Origin: Takakia lepidozioides
Lineage: Eukaryota > Streptophyta > Takakiopsida > Takakiales > Takakiaceae
Length of the DNA: 64,000 nucleotides
Reading direction: 5' to 3'
Assembly: GCA_030704615.1 (NCBI GenBank)
Contig: CM060732.1
Span: 73,389,053 to 73,453,052 of the forward strand
Shown here: positions 11,982 through 22,846 of the stretch, one piece after another
Layout of the letters: each line of letters opens with the position of its first letter
Numbering within the stretch: position 1 is the first letter of the stretch
The notes under the pieces: generated by a model
What the model saw: the letters and a program-made list of their open reading frames with translations, nothing else
Told to the model about the DNA's origin: nothing
Databases searched by the model: none
Program-made: the position numbers and the translations under genes

Positions 11982-12496
11982 CATCCTTATCATCCCTCGC
12001 CTTTTGGAAAATTCCAGCCATAATTGAAGGGCAATTGGTTGTTGTACTTAACTGCACGAATGTTCCCCTTTCTGTTGGAATGAGCCGCACGTCCTTTCCA
12101 TGCTGACATACCCTTTCTTCTTCCTGCAGGATCCTTTGCCCAACCCTGTTATTTCTATCATTTGTGCCATCCTCTTGGCGTTTCCACAGCCTCCCCTCAT
12201 TGCCAGTGAAGTGTTTCTTTCTCTTCCCTTTGTCTTTAAAGACACTCCAACTGTTAGCTGCAGTACCCTTCGCTGATTTCTTATTGCCTTTGACCTCATG
12301 TATGTTTTCAATCATGTTTGAAGGGTGATCACTTGCTGCCATATGCATGACTGTGTCCTTGACTGCTTCTCTTGTCTCAGTATGATGTTTAATTGTTGTC
12401 ATGTCAGGCTGTGCTCAGCTGCACCGTGGTGTCTTCAAATGGATCAATTTTTCAGACACGGTCTTGCCAACTGAATGATGCAGGTTCACTTGGGAG
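11982..12496. other. unassigned sequence between two LINE copies
   Basis: A lysine-rich 150-codon minus-strand frame (11,950-12,402) has no recognisable domain. The stretch CTCAGCTGCACCGTGGTG near 12,415-12,435 recurs at 22,380 and 22,803 inside the DNA element at 21,992-27,713, so this segment probably belongs to the same family of element. Confidence 0.4.
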
Positions 12497-13122
12497 AGTG
12501 CACTCCCCCTTTCCTCTCTGCTTCTGTTTCATGTTCAAAGGTAGGCTTCCTTCCCTGAGTTTAAATTTCAGTCTAGTGCCGAGAGTGGGTGGACCCTTGA
12601 GGTCATCCAAGATGTCCTCCCCCATGTCACTGACTAGAAACAAGTTCAGGGAAGTTTTATGCCTAACTTCATTTTCATCAGACAATCTCATGGCAATAGA
12701 CATGGCTTTGGACACTACAGCCTCTAAGTCTGATTTATCCAGCAGGGTCAAGACTTGCGGATCCAGGTCCAGGTCCTTGAGAATCTCTTCTACTCTGGCC
12801 TTGGGAAAACACCTTTTGATCTCAGTCCAGAAAGTGGTCAGAGGTACCAATATCAGTTCTGTCGATCAACACATTGGCACACTGGGGGAACAAATTTTTG
12901 TCCATTATGATATAGTCCACAATGGAACGTTCCCCAGTTTGGGATTTCTCACGAGTCCACTGCACTTGGTCACCTCTTGTCTTGTTAATCAAGGTCAAAA
13001 GCTGAAGCTCTTCCAGACAGTTAATTAACCGTCTGCCATTAGAATTCAGCTCGTCCTCACCAGAAGACCCAATGATATCGTCCTGATGGAGCCCTTTGCC
13101 CACTTGGGCATTGAAGTCACCC
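12497..13122 (-). mobile_element. LINE copy 2, endonuclease fused to C-terminal region by large internal deletion
   Basis: On the minus strand, 13,122 begins GDFNAQVGKG, the APE-type endonuclease motif, followed by SIVDYIIMDKNLF and IGTSDHF (endonuclease SDH-type end). Right after this the frame changes and the sequence resumes at the C-terminal region (RVEEILKDLDLDPQVL, LGTRLKFKLREGSLPLN), identical in type to LINE copies 1 and 3. The entire RT domain is missing. The 3' side stops inside the zinc-knuckle coding region at GGAGTGCA, so the true 3' end is also absent. Confidence 0.75.
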
Positions 13123-13139
13123 TACAATAGCACCACAGA

Positions 13140-14171
13140 GATGAAGAGAAGCTTTGGAATGAGACACTTTTCTGACCCCAGTCAATGGTGGGACAATGTG
13201 GGTGGATGGTCAACTGGAAACAGCAGCGGCAACAGCGCAATTGATAAAGCAAGGCACTGCTGATGAAAGGTACCTTCTTCAACGTATTTCAGCCTGAGGG
13301 CACCTTCTGGTTTGACCTGTTTCAGCCTGTTTTTCCCTCTCATCAGACTCAGCCCTGAAGCATATGTATTGAATTCTGTAAGTTAGCTCGTTGGGTGGAT
13401 CTGCGGTGCTCTGGAGTGACTTTGCAAGTTGCTGCCGAGGTGGTAGCATGACAGTACCTAAAAAAAGATAATAGATAGAACAAGGGACTGCTAATGAAGG
13501 TACCTTCTTCAACACATTTCAGCCTGTTTTTCCCTATTATCAGAGTCGTCCCTAGATTTCCAGATGGCGGATTCCAAGCTCCAGATTACCTATGATTCCA
13601 TGTGGAATGATAGCTACAAGAAACCTGGATGGGTAGATGGTCAACTGGAAGCCACAGTAGTAGCTGCAGAGGCATGATGTACGCATTGTTAGTGTGGAGG
13701 GAGGGGTAGCTGTTGATGCAGGGAGAGGATCGTGGGTGCAAAATCATCCAAGAGGGCCAGATTTGGAGCAAGGAACAGCGCTGGCAGGAGTTCTATAAAT
13801 TTGATCCACAGCGGTGGGACAATATTGTCAACAAGGTGAGCTTTCTTCATGCAACATCGTAGGGAGTTTGACAGAACTTTGTATTTAAATATGTTAGTGT
13901 GGAGGGAGGGCTAGCCGCTGATGCAAGGATGGACTGTGGGTTCAGGATCACCCAAGAGGGCTACCAGCAGTGGAAGTAGCAGCATTTGGTCAATAGCAGC
14001 AGCAAAAATTAACAACATCAAACTCATCAATCAGGTACTTGCTTCTGTATACATTTCATCCTCTTATGAACGTAGTTCCTACTTGGACAGCCTATAGGGT
14101 TGTATAAAACAGGACTTTGGAACCTTCCAACCCGGGTGCTTTGTTATTGGTCTATCAAGGTCTGATTTGAA
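13140..14171 (+). pseudogene. broken OSB-like (organellar ssDNA-binding, PDF-motif) fragments upstream of transposase
   Basis: Several short pieces resemble the C-terminal PDF motif of plant OSB proteins, which bind single-stranded DNA in mitochondria and plastids. Examples are FSDPSQWWDN at about 13,165-13,195 and EFYKFDPQRWDNIVNK at about 13,780-13,830. The piece reading LQITYDSMWNDSYKKPGWVDG (13,580-13,650) has close counterparts at 24,025 and 25,140 in the neighbouring TIR element. The phrases CTTCTTCAACACATTTCAGCCTG and TCATCAGACTCAGCCCTGAA also repeat. Frames are broken throughout, so no protein is made. These pieces lie directly upstream of the transposase frame, suggesting they belong to the same mobile unit. 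OSB assignment rests on a short motif. Confidence 0.5.
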
Positions 14172-14204
14172 ATGTTTTCATTGCATTTTGCAGGTGAACT
14201 CATC

Positions 14205-17200
14205 ATGGAAGAAGAGTTGGAAGTAAAAGTCCTGCTTGTTGGAGGAGATGCATCACCAAACAGGCTTGGTTCTGTGTTCACTATGCAAGGTGTCACATAC
14301 AAATGCATCCGAGCAGAAATTATAGGTGATGAGCTTGTCTCAGCAAAATTTCATTTCCTTTCCATGGGGGGTAGTGTCCTTTCAGCCAAGCAAGAAGAGA
14401 GGATGGTTCTGAAAGGGGATACTGTACACATTAAGATTTCAGACCAAAATGATGGGGACCAAGGATTGAAAAGACCTCTATCTTCCAGTGGTTCTACGAT
14501 CTTGCATGAGGACAGACCAGGCGAGGACCCGGCACCAGTGTCTACCAAGATGAGGATGGACCCTGATACACCCTTTGCTGGCGATGGTGGAAATGAAGAC
14601 CATGCACATGAGCATGCACTTCAGCAGAGATCTGGTAGATTGTGCAGCACGTTGGCTACATCCAACGATATTCAAAAATGGCAGAAAGAGATTAGAGCCG
14701 TTGAAAGGAAAATCTCTGCAGAAGGACGATGTGACAAGTTTGAGCTGATGACAAAGGATCAACAAGGACAAGCAATGTTCCACATATGGTGTGTTGAGTG
14801 TGAGGATGTTTATGCACGGTCTGGGAAAAACAAACCATATGATGCATGTGCAAACTTTATGAGATCTCATTTGAGGAGTGAGGGGCATCGCATAGCCTAT
14901 GAGAGGCGTCATGGGAAGGGTTCATCACAATGTGTCATCAGCCCTGTAAATGCAGATGAAGCATTAGACGCAAAGAAGAACAGGGTGAAGGAGGCATTAG
15001 AGGAAGTCGCTCGGTTTTGTGAGGACAATCCTGGAAACAGATTTGAGATTGTGGAAGCCACAATTGGAGACTATTCGCAGTTGGGTTCCATAAGGATTAG
15101 GTGCCCACTGGATTCGAAGTGGCTACTCTTGTTTCCAAGGACAGGTTCTTTGCAATCTTCTTTGACAGAGCATGTGAAAGGAAAAACTCATGTCGATGCA
15201 GAGATTTGCCAGAAGGTTGGAAGTAGTGAAGGACCTTGCAAAAAGAGAGGAAGGCCTCCAAAGCCTATGATTGCCAAAGATGTAAAGCAACGGGATCTAA
15301 GCTCTTTCTTGGTCAGTCAACCTGTGTTGCCGTCCCCACCACTTGACAATCCAATTGTGGCATCAACAATGGGAGCATCCTCGTCACAAACTCCATACGC
15401 TTGTGTTGACGCTGCCCAACGGGGAGATCTGATCGAGGATTGACAATTACAGCAAAGGTCCCAATGCAACAAAGGAAGAGACAGTTTGTGTTGGGGCCTA
15501 TGGGATGAATGGTGGGAGTACAACCAGCAGAGAATAAGTCTGAAACCATTCCTTCAAGATAGCAAGGGAGGAAAGAAGTGGTATGTCGAGCCGTTGACAA
15601 ATGCAACCATCACTCTAAACAATCAAGAGCATAAGGTTGTTGGTACGTTTCGGCACGCGGATTGTTTTAGAGTGTCATTGGATGGGGAGCCATTTCCAAA
15701 CTTGAGATGTTCAGCATGTTCTTCCATTCCCTTGGAAAATGACTTCAGAATGAGGGTATATAGAGAAAGAGGTGCCATGGAATGTAGAGGGGAGAGAGAT
15801 ACTGGCAAGGGAAGAAGGTTGTCATATCTTGGAAATGCGGAGATTGTCAAACAAGTTTACAAAAACAGACAGGAGTTGAGGCAGTTGAGGTTCAAATTGT
15901 GGGAGGCCAGGACCAAAGTGGCATCATTGTCTGTGCGATGTAGGAGTTTGAAGGAGTCTGGGATTGAGGCAATTGAAAGAGGAGATGTTCTCAAATTTTG
16001 TCGTGATATTGTTGATGCACATAGGAGGGGGGATTTTGAAGGAAAAGAAAGTTTGTGGGATTTTCTTGTTGATATGGGCAAGAATATTGACAGGTCTCCA
16101 CAAGGGAAGAGGTATGGTACTAGCACAAAAACAATGTTTGAGACTGTGCAGCTTTGGGGGGGTCCGAGATTGCATCATTTTTTGGCTTCAAATGTGGGGG
16201 GTCCTTCTATTGATACTACAAGACGGTCTTTGAGGAAAGGTTTGAAGTATAGAGCGGGAGAAACGGATGATATATTTCAGCATGTGGCTGGAATTTACAG
16301 AGATGTGATGGAAGATGCAAATATTCCATTGGGAAGCATCCCAGTGATGGTGGCCGAAGATGAAACTGTTGTGAAGCGATTGGTACGTTGGATTGCTAGG
16401 GATGACACCCTTCTCGGGTTTTGTGGGCTTCAAGACAACCATGTATGTATTTCAAATTTTGTGGTGCAAGTGGGAGAAGGGGAATCAGGGTACCAACATA
16501 TTGTGGAGGCATTCAAAAACAATGTGGTTGCCCATTATGCTAGAGTGTTGATAGCAAATCCTCTACATGTACGGTTACCTCGATTGGTATTGGTAATCCA
16601 GCTCACTTGCAATAGATTTGACAACAATTTTGTGAGATCACAATGGGAAGTGGTGAGACAGTTGTGGGACAAATATGTGAGGGACGTGGTTGGGCCTATA
16701 ATTGGGCATGCTTCAGACGGAGATAGTAGGAGGAGAAAAGTGATGTTAGAAGATTATGCCAATGGGGCTGGAAATAGATTTTGCATCCCTTGGGAAGGAT
16801 GGTTGTTTACAGGTCGAGTGTGCAACGGGGGAGATATATACGGACTCCATGATCAGGACTTCATCCACAATGGGAAAAAATTGGTAAATCCCTTGGACAG
16901 TGCATCACGGACTTTGGTGTTGGGTGATGAGGTTGCTACATTGAATCATGTGTTATTGGTCTACCATTCATTTTCAGTGGACAAGCATGGACTTCGGGAA
17001 TGTGATATCAAAAGAGAAGATCGACAGAATTGGGCAGCAGCTCAACGACTGGCATCTCGGAAGGTGCAAGCTTGTTTGAGGGAGTTACAATCAACTGTGA
17101 ATCATCGAAGAGAGAGGACCAAAGGTACTGAAATTTACCTATACATCATTTCATGCTACATCGACATTTTTTTGTCTCCTCACATGTCATTGTGTGAGAG

Positions 17201-18617
17201 GGTACAATCTGCTGCGAAGGTATCATTTTTTTTCAGATTGTGGAAGTTGTGGCTATTCCAGCACGAGGTGTATAATCTGAAATCCTTCTTCATTAGCAGG
17301 GAAGCATACTTGGATTTACAAATTTCATGCCACTACGTGGTTCTACTTATCAAATTGTTCAAGGATAAGTTTAATCATGTGCAAGTTCCTTTGAGCCTTG
17401 TTGGTTCAGATGTGTGTGAAATATTCTTCAGCAAAGTGGGAGGTATGTCACGGAATGAGAGGACATATGACGGGTGTGATTTGATTGAGAGTGCGGGAGC
17501 ATTAACACGCATATCCGAGTTCGAGGCGAATCCAAAAGGACCCAAGTTCTCAAGAGCTCACAAGAAACAAGAACACATATGGTCTTCTTTGGAGAAGAAG
17601 CCAGGTATCCCCCTTGCTGATTTGTCCGACTTTTCTACTGTCCAATCGGATGATTGCATTGTGGAGGCTTTGAAAACTGGATTTCTAGAAGCGCAACTTT
17701 TATGCCATAAACTTGGGATGAAACCAAACAAAGCAACAAACTTGGATTGGTGAAATGAGCCATGGACAATTGAGAGACAAATGGAGGTCGAGCTATTCAA
17801 AAGCATGGAAGAGGAGGGTGATGATGTCAATGCCATAGATTCTATTTGTCCTCTTAATGCAGACACACATATTCAAAATGAGGTCGTGGAAGATGAATTG
17901 GTGTGCGGGCCTTCGAATTCAATGGAGGATGTTTTGAGCCAACCTTTGGATGATCATGCGGAAGAGGTACTTGTTCAAAGTGAATTGAGACATACTCTGG
18001 ATGCTGTCATTGATGAGTTTGAACAAGAGAAAGATGGATCAAAGGCAGTGGTTCCATTTGTCAAAGTAGAGGGGAAGACCATATTCAAAAGCACTTTGGT
18101 TAGCCAACTCAATGGCAACCCTACTCTATCCAAGGATAGATTGACACGAGTAAGAAGTGCATCGATGTTGTTTTGCCGAGAAAACAAACCAACTACCAGC
18201 AACAAAGCCACGAGCTTGGGATTGGGTTCGGATTGTGATGTATTTTTTGTTGATGGGGAGACTGCGATCCAAACTACAAACATGAAAGGTAGACCAGGGA
18301 AAACCTGCAGAGGAGCAATCAAAGGCACTTGGTATTTGGGCAGGGTTCAAAGAATGCGGAAGAAAATCAATAAGCGGTTTGTAGAATCTAGGGATTCTGT
18401 TGATTTATTGGAGCGTCCTTCTCATATGGAGATTGGATTAGCATGGTACCAAAAAATTCGAGGAGGGGTCTATACGTACGATTTGACGGATAACATGATG
18501 GTTGATTTGGATTCCATTATCGCGTTAGCATGTTTAAAGTACAATGTCAAGTCAAACACATATGTTCTTGATGCAAATGACCGAAAAGTCTTTGACAACT
18601 TTATCAAAGGCAAATAA
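14205..18617 (+). pseudogene. transposase-like protein, one 1470-codon frame with two in-frame TGA stops
   Basis: A single reading frame runs from ATG 14,205 to TAA 18,615-18,617, interrupted only by TGA at 15,441-15,443 and at 17,751-17,753; there is no frameshift. Numbering from 14,205: C196xxC with later His pairs suggests a C2H2/BED-like zinc finger (about 190-235), a second Cys/His cluster lies at about 300-330, and KKRGRPPKP near 347-355 is an AT-hook. Acidic blocks that could form a DDE-type site are EDET (718-721), HASDGDSRRRK (D838), LHDQDF (D883) and GSDVCEIFFSKVGGM (E1072), the last resembling the Glu-containing end of P-element/hAT-style transposases. I cannot name the superfamily. 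Lack of other decay implies a recent copy. Both TGAs could come from CGA by C-to-T change at a methylated CpG. The right end of its element follows at 18,618-18,919; no left end was found. Confidence 0.72.
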
Positions 18618-18919
18618 TTTTTTTAATTAATTTGTTAGATTTTATTATGTTTTAAATGAATAAATTCGATATAATATAAAAACATACATATACATATTGG
18701 AGGGTTATTTTTAATGATGAAAAATGAGAATATACATACAGAATGGGTACTTTTCGAAAATTGTAAATTTTTGTATATTTACAGGAGGGGATTTTATAAT
18801 CTTCAAAAAGTATGTACAGAGGGGGTATAAATTATCCAAGGACCCGTATATAGGGAGTTTTTTTATTAGGCGACGAACGCACGTGATACGCACAGTTTAT
18901 AAAGAGTGCACCCCCCCGG
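18618..18919 (+). repeat. right terminal region of the transposase-encoding DNA transposon
   Basis: About 300 AT-rich bases after the transposase stop match 27,411-27,713 almost throughout: the same ATATAATATAAAAACATACA, GGGGTATAAAT, GACCCGTATATAGG and GAACGCACGTGATACG blocks in the same order. Both end in GAGTGCACCCCCC. Here the last 16 bases, 18,904-18,919, read GAGTGCACCCCCCCGG, one base different from the TIR of the 21,992-27,713 element. The next base is inside the gypsy integrase. Confidence 0.8.
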
Positions 18920-21425
18920 GGGCTAACCAAGGCATCTGAAGATCCCAATCTCCTAGGTGTCCCTTCTGCAAGCCATACTTGCGCAAACCCCTCTTCACCA
19001 TCTAAACAACTCTCTCTGCCAAGCCATCGGCCTCAGGATGATCTCAAGAAGTGGTACGGTGGTCTATCAAAACTTTATCACACAAAGCCTGAAACTTCCC
19101 CAAGAACTCTCTCCCTTGGTCCGTGAGCACCTCAGCTGGAGCACCGAATCGGCTAAGCACACGATCCAAGAATGCATATGCAGCCCCCTCGCTAGCCTTG
19201 TCAGGCAATGGAACCAACCCAATCCACTTAGAGAAGTGTTCCACCATCACCAACACATATATGTGGTGGCGCATAGTTAGTGGCAAAGGTCATGCGAAGT
19301 CAAGACTCCACATGTAGTCCAATCCCATGATCGGAAGAGGATGCAACTGGGGTGTAGGGGCGTTGAATGAAGCACGCACCTTGTTACACACCATGTACCA
19401 AGCCACGAACCGTTGCACCTCTGTGTGCATACCACGCCACCAATACTGCCCTTGCAGTAGACTGTGAATGCGTCGCACTCCAAACTGCCCCAACTCCTCA
19501 TGGGCATGCCGCACTAACCGTGCACGCTGTGTTGGGTGAGGCACGATCCTCACCCGACCATCCTCCCACACTCGAAGCAGGTGTATCCCCTCCTACTTGA
19601 ACCTCTTGGCTCGTTGCAGGATCCGATCCCTCTCCCTAGCAGTCACAGTGGCTGTCGTGTCTCCCGTGCGGAGGTAGTCCAACACAGCCGAATCCTCATA
19701 TATATCTCTAGTACCACCTGGCTCATCACTAGCCTCAGGGTCCTCAGACACTCCGTCTACAGTCATCCCTGTTGTAGGTCCAACCTGACCTCCCGATGCC
19801 AAGATACACAAAAATGGAGATGCGTGCCATCCCGACACCATCTCCTCGTCCGTCTCACCATGCCACTGAGCTCATGTGTCATCCTGCTGGCTCGTGCATG
19901 GATTGCGACTCAATCCATCCGCATCTCGATTGACCAAACTCGGTCGATGCACAACCTGAAAGTCATACTCCTTGAGTATGAGTGCCCATCGTGCAAGCTT
20001 TCCCGTAAGCTTGTCTGATTCCATCAACCACTTGAGTGGCTGGTGATCCGTGACAAGGGTAAAGAGATTTCCGTAAAGATAGCACGTGAAATGTGCCACG
20101 ACCCACACTGCAACGAAGCACTCTCCTTCATATGAGCTATACTTAGCCTCTGCAGCGTTGTTCGAGCGGCTAGCATAAGCCACTACGAACTCTCTTCCCT
20201 CATCATCCACCTGTGTGAGCACCGCTCCAAGCCCCAATATGCTCCAATCTGTATGCACCTGAAAGGGACGCCCCCTGATAGGTCGTCTCAGGATAGGCGC
20301 CGAAGACAACCTCGCCTTGAGCTCTTGAAAAGTTTATTCCTGCTCATCTTCCCACTGCCACTCCTGGTCCACCTTGGTCAGCTTGGTTAGAGCCTTTGCA
20401 ATGGTACTAAATCCCTTGACAAACCGTCTATAATAATTTGCCAACCCCATGAAAGCTCGAACTCGACTCACATCCGTGGGGCGTGGAATTTGTGCAATGG
20501 CCTCTACCTTAGTCTGTTGTACCCCCAATCCTCCAGGATATATCATGTGACCCAGATACTCAATCTGGTTGTGGAAAAACTTGCACTTCCCCGGATGCAA
20601 CTTCAATCCGTGTGCTCTCAAGCGCTCCAATACCACCTGCAGGTGTCTCTCATGCTCCTCCACTGTAGCGCTAAAGATGATGATGTCATCTATGTAGCAC
20701 CGAGCAAAGTCCACCCCTGCTAGAATCCTATCCATGACTCTCTGAAACTCTGCAGGAGCGTTCTTAAGCCCAAATGGTAAGAACCGCCACTGATATAGGC
20801 AATCTTTGCCGTGCTCATTGATCCCCCAGAATGTCGTCTTCTGCTTATCCGCCTCCTTGATCGGCAACTGGTGATATCCGGATCGTAAATCCAAAGTGCT
20901 AAAGATCTTAGCATGCCCTATGGCATCAAAGATCTCCTCTGGTGTTGGCATGGCATACTTATCGGACTTGGTCTGACGATTTATAGGCCAGTAATCACCG
21001 CACATACGTCTCTCCGTCCAATTGCCATAGACATCCTTCTTGGCTGACATCACCGTGGCTGAAGCATACTCTCCACCAGAGAGCTCCACCAAACCTGCCT
21101 CCCATAGATCTTGAGTCCTCATCTGAATCAAAGACCTCTCCATGTCACTGTATCTATAGGGTCTCCGAAAGATTGGCGTGTCAGTGGTCAACTCAATACG
21201 AATCTCCTGACCCTTCAGTGCTCCCAAGTCCTTGCAAAGCAATTCTTGTAAGCCCTCAGGAACCGCCGTATACGCTGTCTCTCTCCTCCGGTGACCAATG
21301 TCAGGCTCCCAATTGTCCTCCGTAACTGCAACCTTAAGTCCAATGGGCTTAGAGGTAGAGGACGCGTCCAGGTTGCTATGTTGCAACCTCTTGAGCTCCG
21401 GGGAGAGTCTCCGTACCACCTCCAC
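18920..21425 (-). mobile_element. Ty3/gypsy retrotransposon pol (RT, RNaseH, integrase N-terminal and core), degenerate
   Basis: Reading the minus strand downward: 21,425-20,334 is reverse transcriptase (RMCGDYWPINRQTKSDKYAMP, FSTLDLRSGYHQLPI, the FLPFGLKNAPAEFQ motif and the catalytic YIDDIIIFS). 20,309-19,872 is RNaseH (VHTDWSILGLGAVLTQ, YASRSNNAAEAKYSSYEGE, TDHQPLKWLM). 19,571-19,290 is the HHCC integrase zinc region (RHAHEELGQFGVRRI, YWWRGM) and 19,286-18,920 the integrase core (VLTDQGREFLG, then DHPEADGLAER and GDWDLQMPWLA). Several frameshifts and stops separate these parts. At 18,920 integrase breaks off exactly at the DNA transposon's right end; its continuation is at 10,500-9870. Gag and protease are not recognised; upstream of RT a plus-strand chromodomain fragment intervenes. 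Confidence 0.88.
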
Positions 21426-21430
21426 CGATT

Positions 21431-21983
21431 GAAGTTAATCAGGAAATTGAGTATGAAGTTGACGAAGTCCTAGATTCTCACATCAAGTATAGACGTCTTG
21501 AGTATTTCGTACATTGGAAAGACTACGACATCAGGGAACGAATATGGAAACCTTCATCCAACCTCGCCAATGCATTTGACAAAGTCCAAGAGTTTCATCA
21601 ACGATATCCAGCTAAGCCCCGAGCTTCACGTCAATAAGACGTCATAATGATGATGTCAGACAAGTTAGCTTCAAGGTGAAGACTCCACATTCACTATACT
21701 TGATACATGCTAAGGAGGGAGGAGCACCACACATCAGTATATATAGCTACACTTCCAGCACTCTTGCATCTTGTATTGGCAGTATGGAGTCACAGGAACC
21801 AGATACATTGGAGTTGTTGCTTACCCAACTACCAGATCAGCCGTTCCGACTCTCACGACCTTCAACATCACGCCGACGCTCTCGAGACGATGGGCCACCA
21901 ATGTGACGCGTATTTCCTCGTCTGGACCCCGTACGACGGCAAGTGAAGCATACTCGAAGTCTGATAATTCTGTTGGAGGTTGA
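21431..21983 (+). mobile_element. chromodomain end of a second Ty3/gypsy (chromovirus) polyprotein plus LTR-like flank
   Basis: 21,431-21,637 codes in one open frame for YEVDEVLDSHI, LEYFVHWKDYDIRERIWKP, SNLANAFDKVQEFHQRYP and a stop, a clear chromodomain as found at the C-terminus of chromovirus integrases, where it targets insertion to chromatin marks. It is on the strand opposite to the adjacent RT-bearing element, so it belongs to another copy. Downstream sequence has GATGATGTCAGAC and a TATA-like CAGTATATATAGC at about 21,736, as expected in an LTR promoter, but I could not mark LTR ends. Confidence 0.75.
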
Positions 21984-21991
21984 GGCTTCGG
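21984..21991. repeat. left target-site duplication GGCTTCGG
   Basis: The eight bases GGCTTCGG directly before the left TIR recur exactly at 27,714-27,721 directly after the right TIR. Confidence 0.85.
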
Positions 21992-22144
21992 CCTGGGGGG
22001 TGCACTCCGGCCAGTATGTACCAGCCACGTGCGTGCACAGGAGGGGGTATTTAAACCCCCCCCCATGTACAACATTATACATACATGGGGGGGTTTAAAA
22101 CACCTTAAATATAATATTACAAGAGGGGGTTGTTAAGTTTTAAA

Positions 22145-22212
22145 TGGTAGTCTAGTGGTAGGGACGTTATTTAGGTTGTGATACACCGCGGGATCAAATC
22201 ACGGGATCATTC
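22145..22212 (+). repeat. tRNA-derived (SINE-like or pseudo-tRNA) segment
   Basis: TAGTCTAGTGGTAGGGA resembles a tRNA D-arm/A box and GGGATCAAATC, about 33 bases on, resembles a T-arm/B box (GGTTCGANTC). Order and spacing are tRNA-like, closest by eye to plant tRNA-Asp, but the acceptor stem does not pair well. A long poly-T run follows at 22,216-22,238. Confidence 0.4.
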
Positions 22213-22329
22213 TTTTTGTTTTTTTTTTTTTTTTTTTCTTTCTCCCCGCGATCTTTCTCCCCTTCCCTCCCGCGGGCACTCTTCTTCCTCCCCTCCTCTC
22301 CTCGCCTCTCCTCTCCCCTCCTCTCCCGC

Positions 22330-22846
22330 GTTCTTGGGAGAGTCAGCTTGGTCTTAGCAGGTCGTTTCAATCTTTGCCTGCTCAGCTGCACCGTGGTGGT
22401 TCTCAAAGACCAATCCGACATTACTTGACTACAGACACCAGCAGCACATAGAAGAGAGGTCTTTTTGGGTTGATGGGAGGTCAAATCCTCCATGGGTCAT
22501 GACACAATGTCAAGGACAACGTGGTGAGGGAACCTTCTTCTTCGACGTATTTCAGCTTGTGTTTTGCCCTCTCATCAGACTCGGCCCTGAATTTGCAGCA
22601 CGGAGCAGATCCTTCACGATTGTGGGACAACTGCAATCGCAAAGTGTGGCGTTTTCTTAAGGTACGATGTGAAGAAGTTTGTCCATCCTGCAAATGCGGG
22701 CTCTTGCCTCCTGTTAGTACCCTGATTTAGTATTCTTCCTAATGTTTACAAGGTTCTTGGGAGAGTCAGCTTGGTCTTAGCAGGCCGTGTTTCAATCTCT
22801 GCCTACTCAGCTGCACCGTGGTGGTTCTCACAGACCAATCCGACTT
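22330..22846 (+). repeat. direct repeat of a ~90-bp segment within the TIR element
   Basis: GTTCTTGGGAGAGTCAGC begins a block at 22,330 and again at 22,753. Both continue through CTCAGCTGCACCGTGGTGG to GACCAATCCGAC. A shorter relative lies near 12,415. Between them, TCAAATCCTCCATGGGTCAT (about 22,480) recurs at 23,980. Confidence 0.7.
22590..22690 (+). pseudogene. OSB-like PDF-motif fragment
   Basis: A short open piece reads GADPSRLWDNCNRKVW, resembling the 'DPSQWWDNRxNK' core of the OSB PDF motif. It lies after TCATCAGACTCGGCCCTGAA, the same context as other OSB-like pieces in the window. It has no start or full domain. Confidence 0.45.

Noticed and set aside
11950-12402. 150-codon lysine-rich minus-strand frame
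   Set aside because: No known domain, and it lies in a repeat nest. It could be a remnant of a LINE first protein, but nothing in the sequence proves it.
15444-15485. An intron between the first two parts of the transposase-like frame
   Set aside because: The reading frame is the same on both sides and only one TGA separates them, so a point mutation is simpler than splicing.
22194-22493. Lys/Arg/Glu-rich frame across the poly-T and CT-rich tract
   Set aside because: It is a translation of low-complexity sequence and has no independent support.
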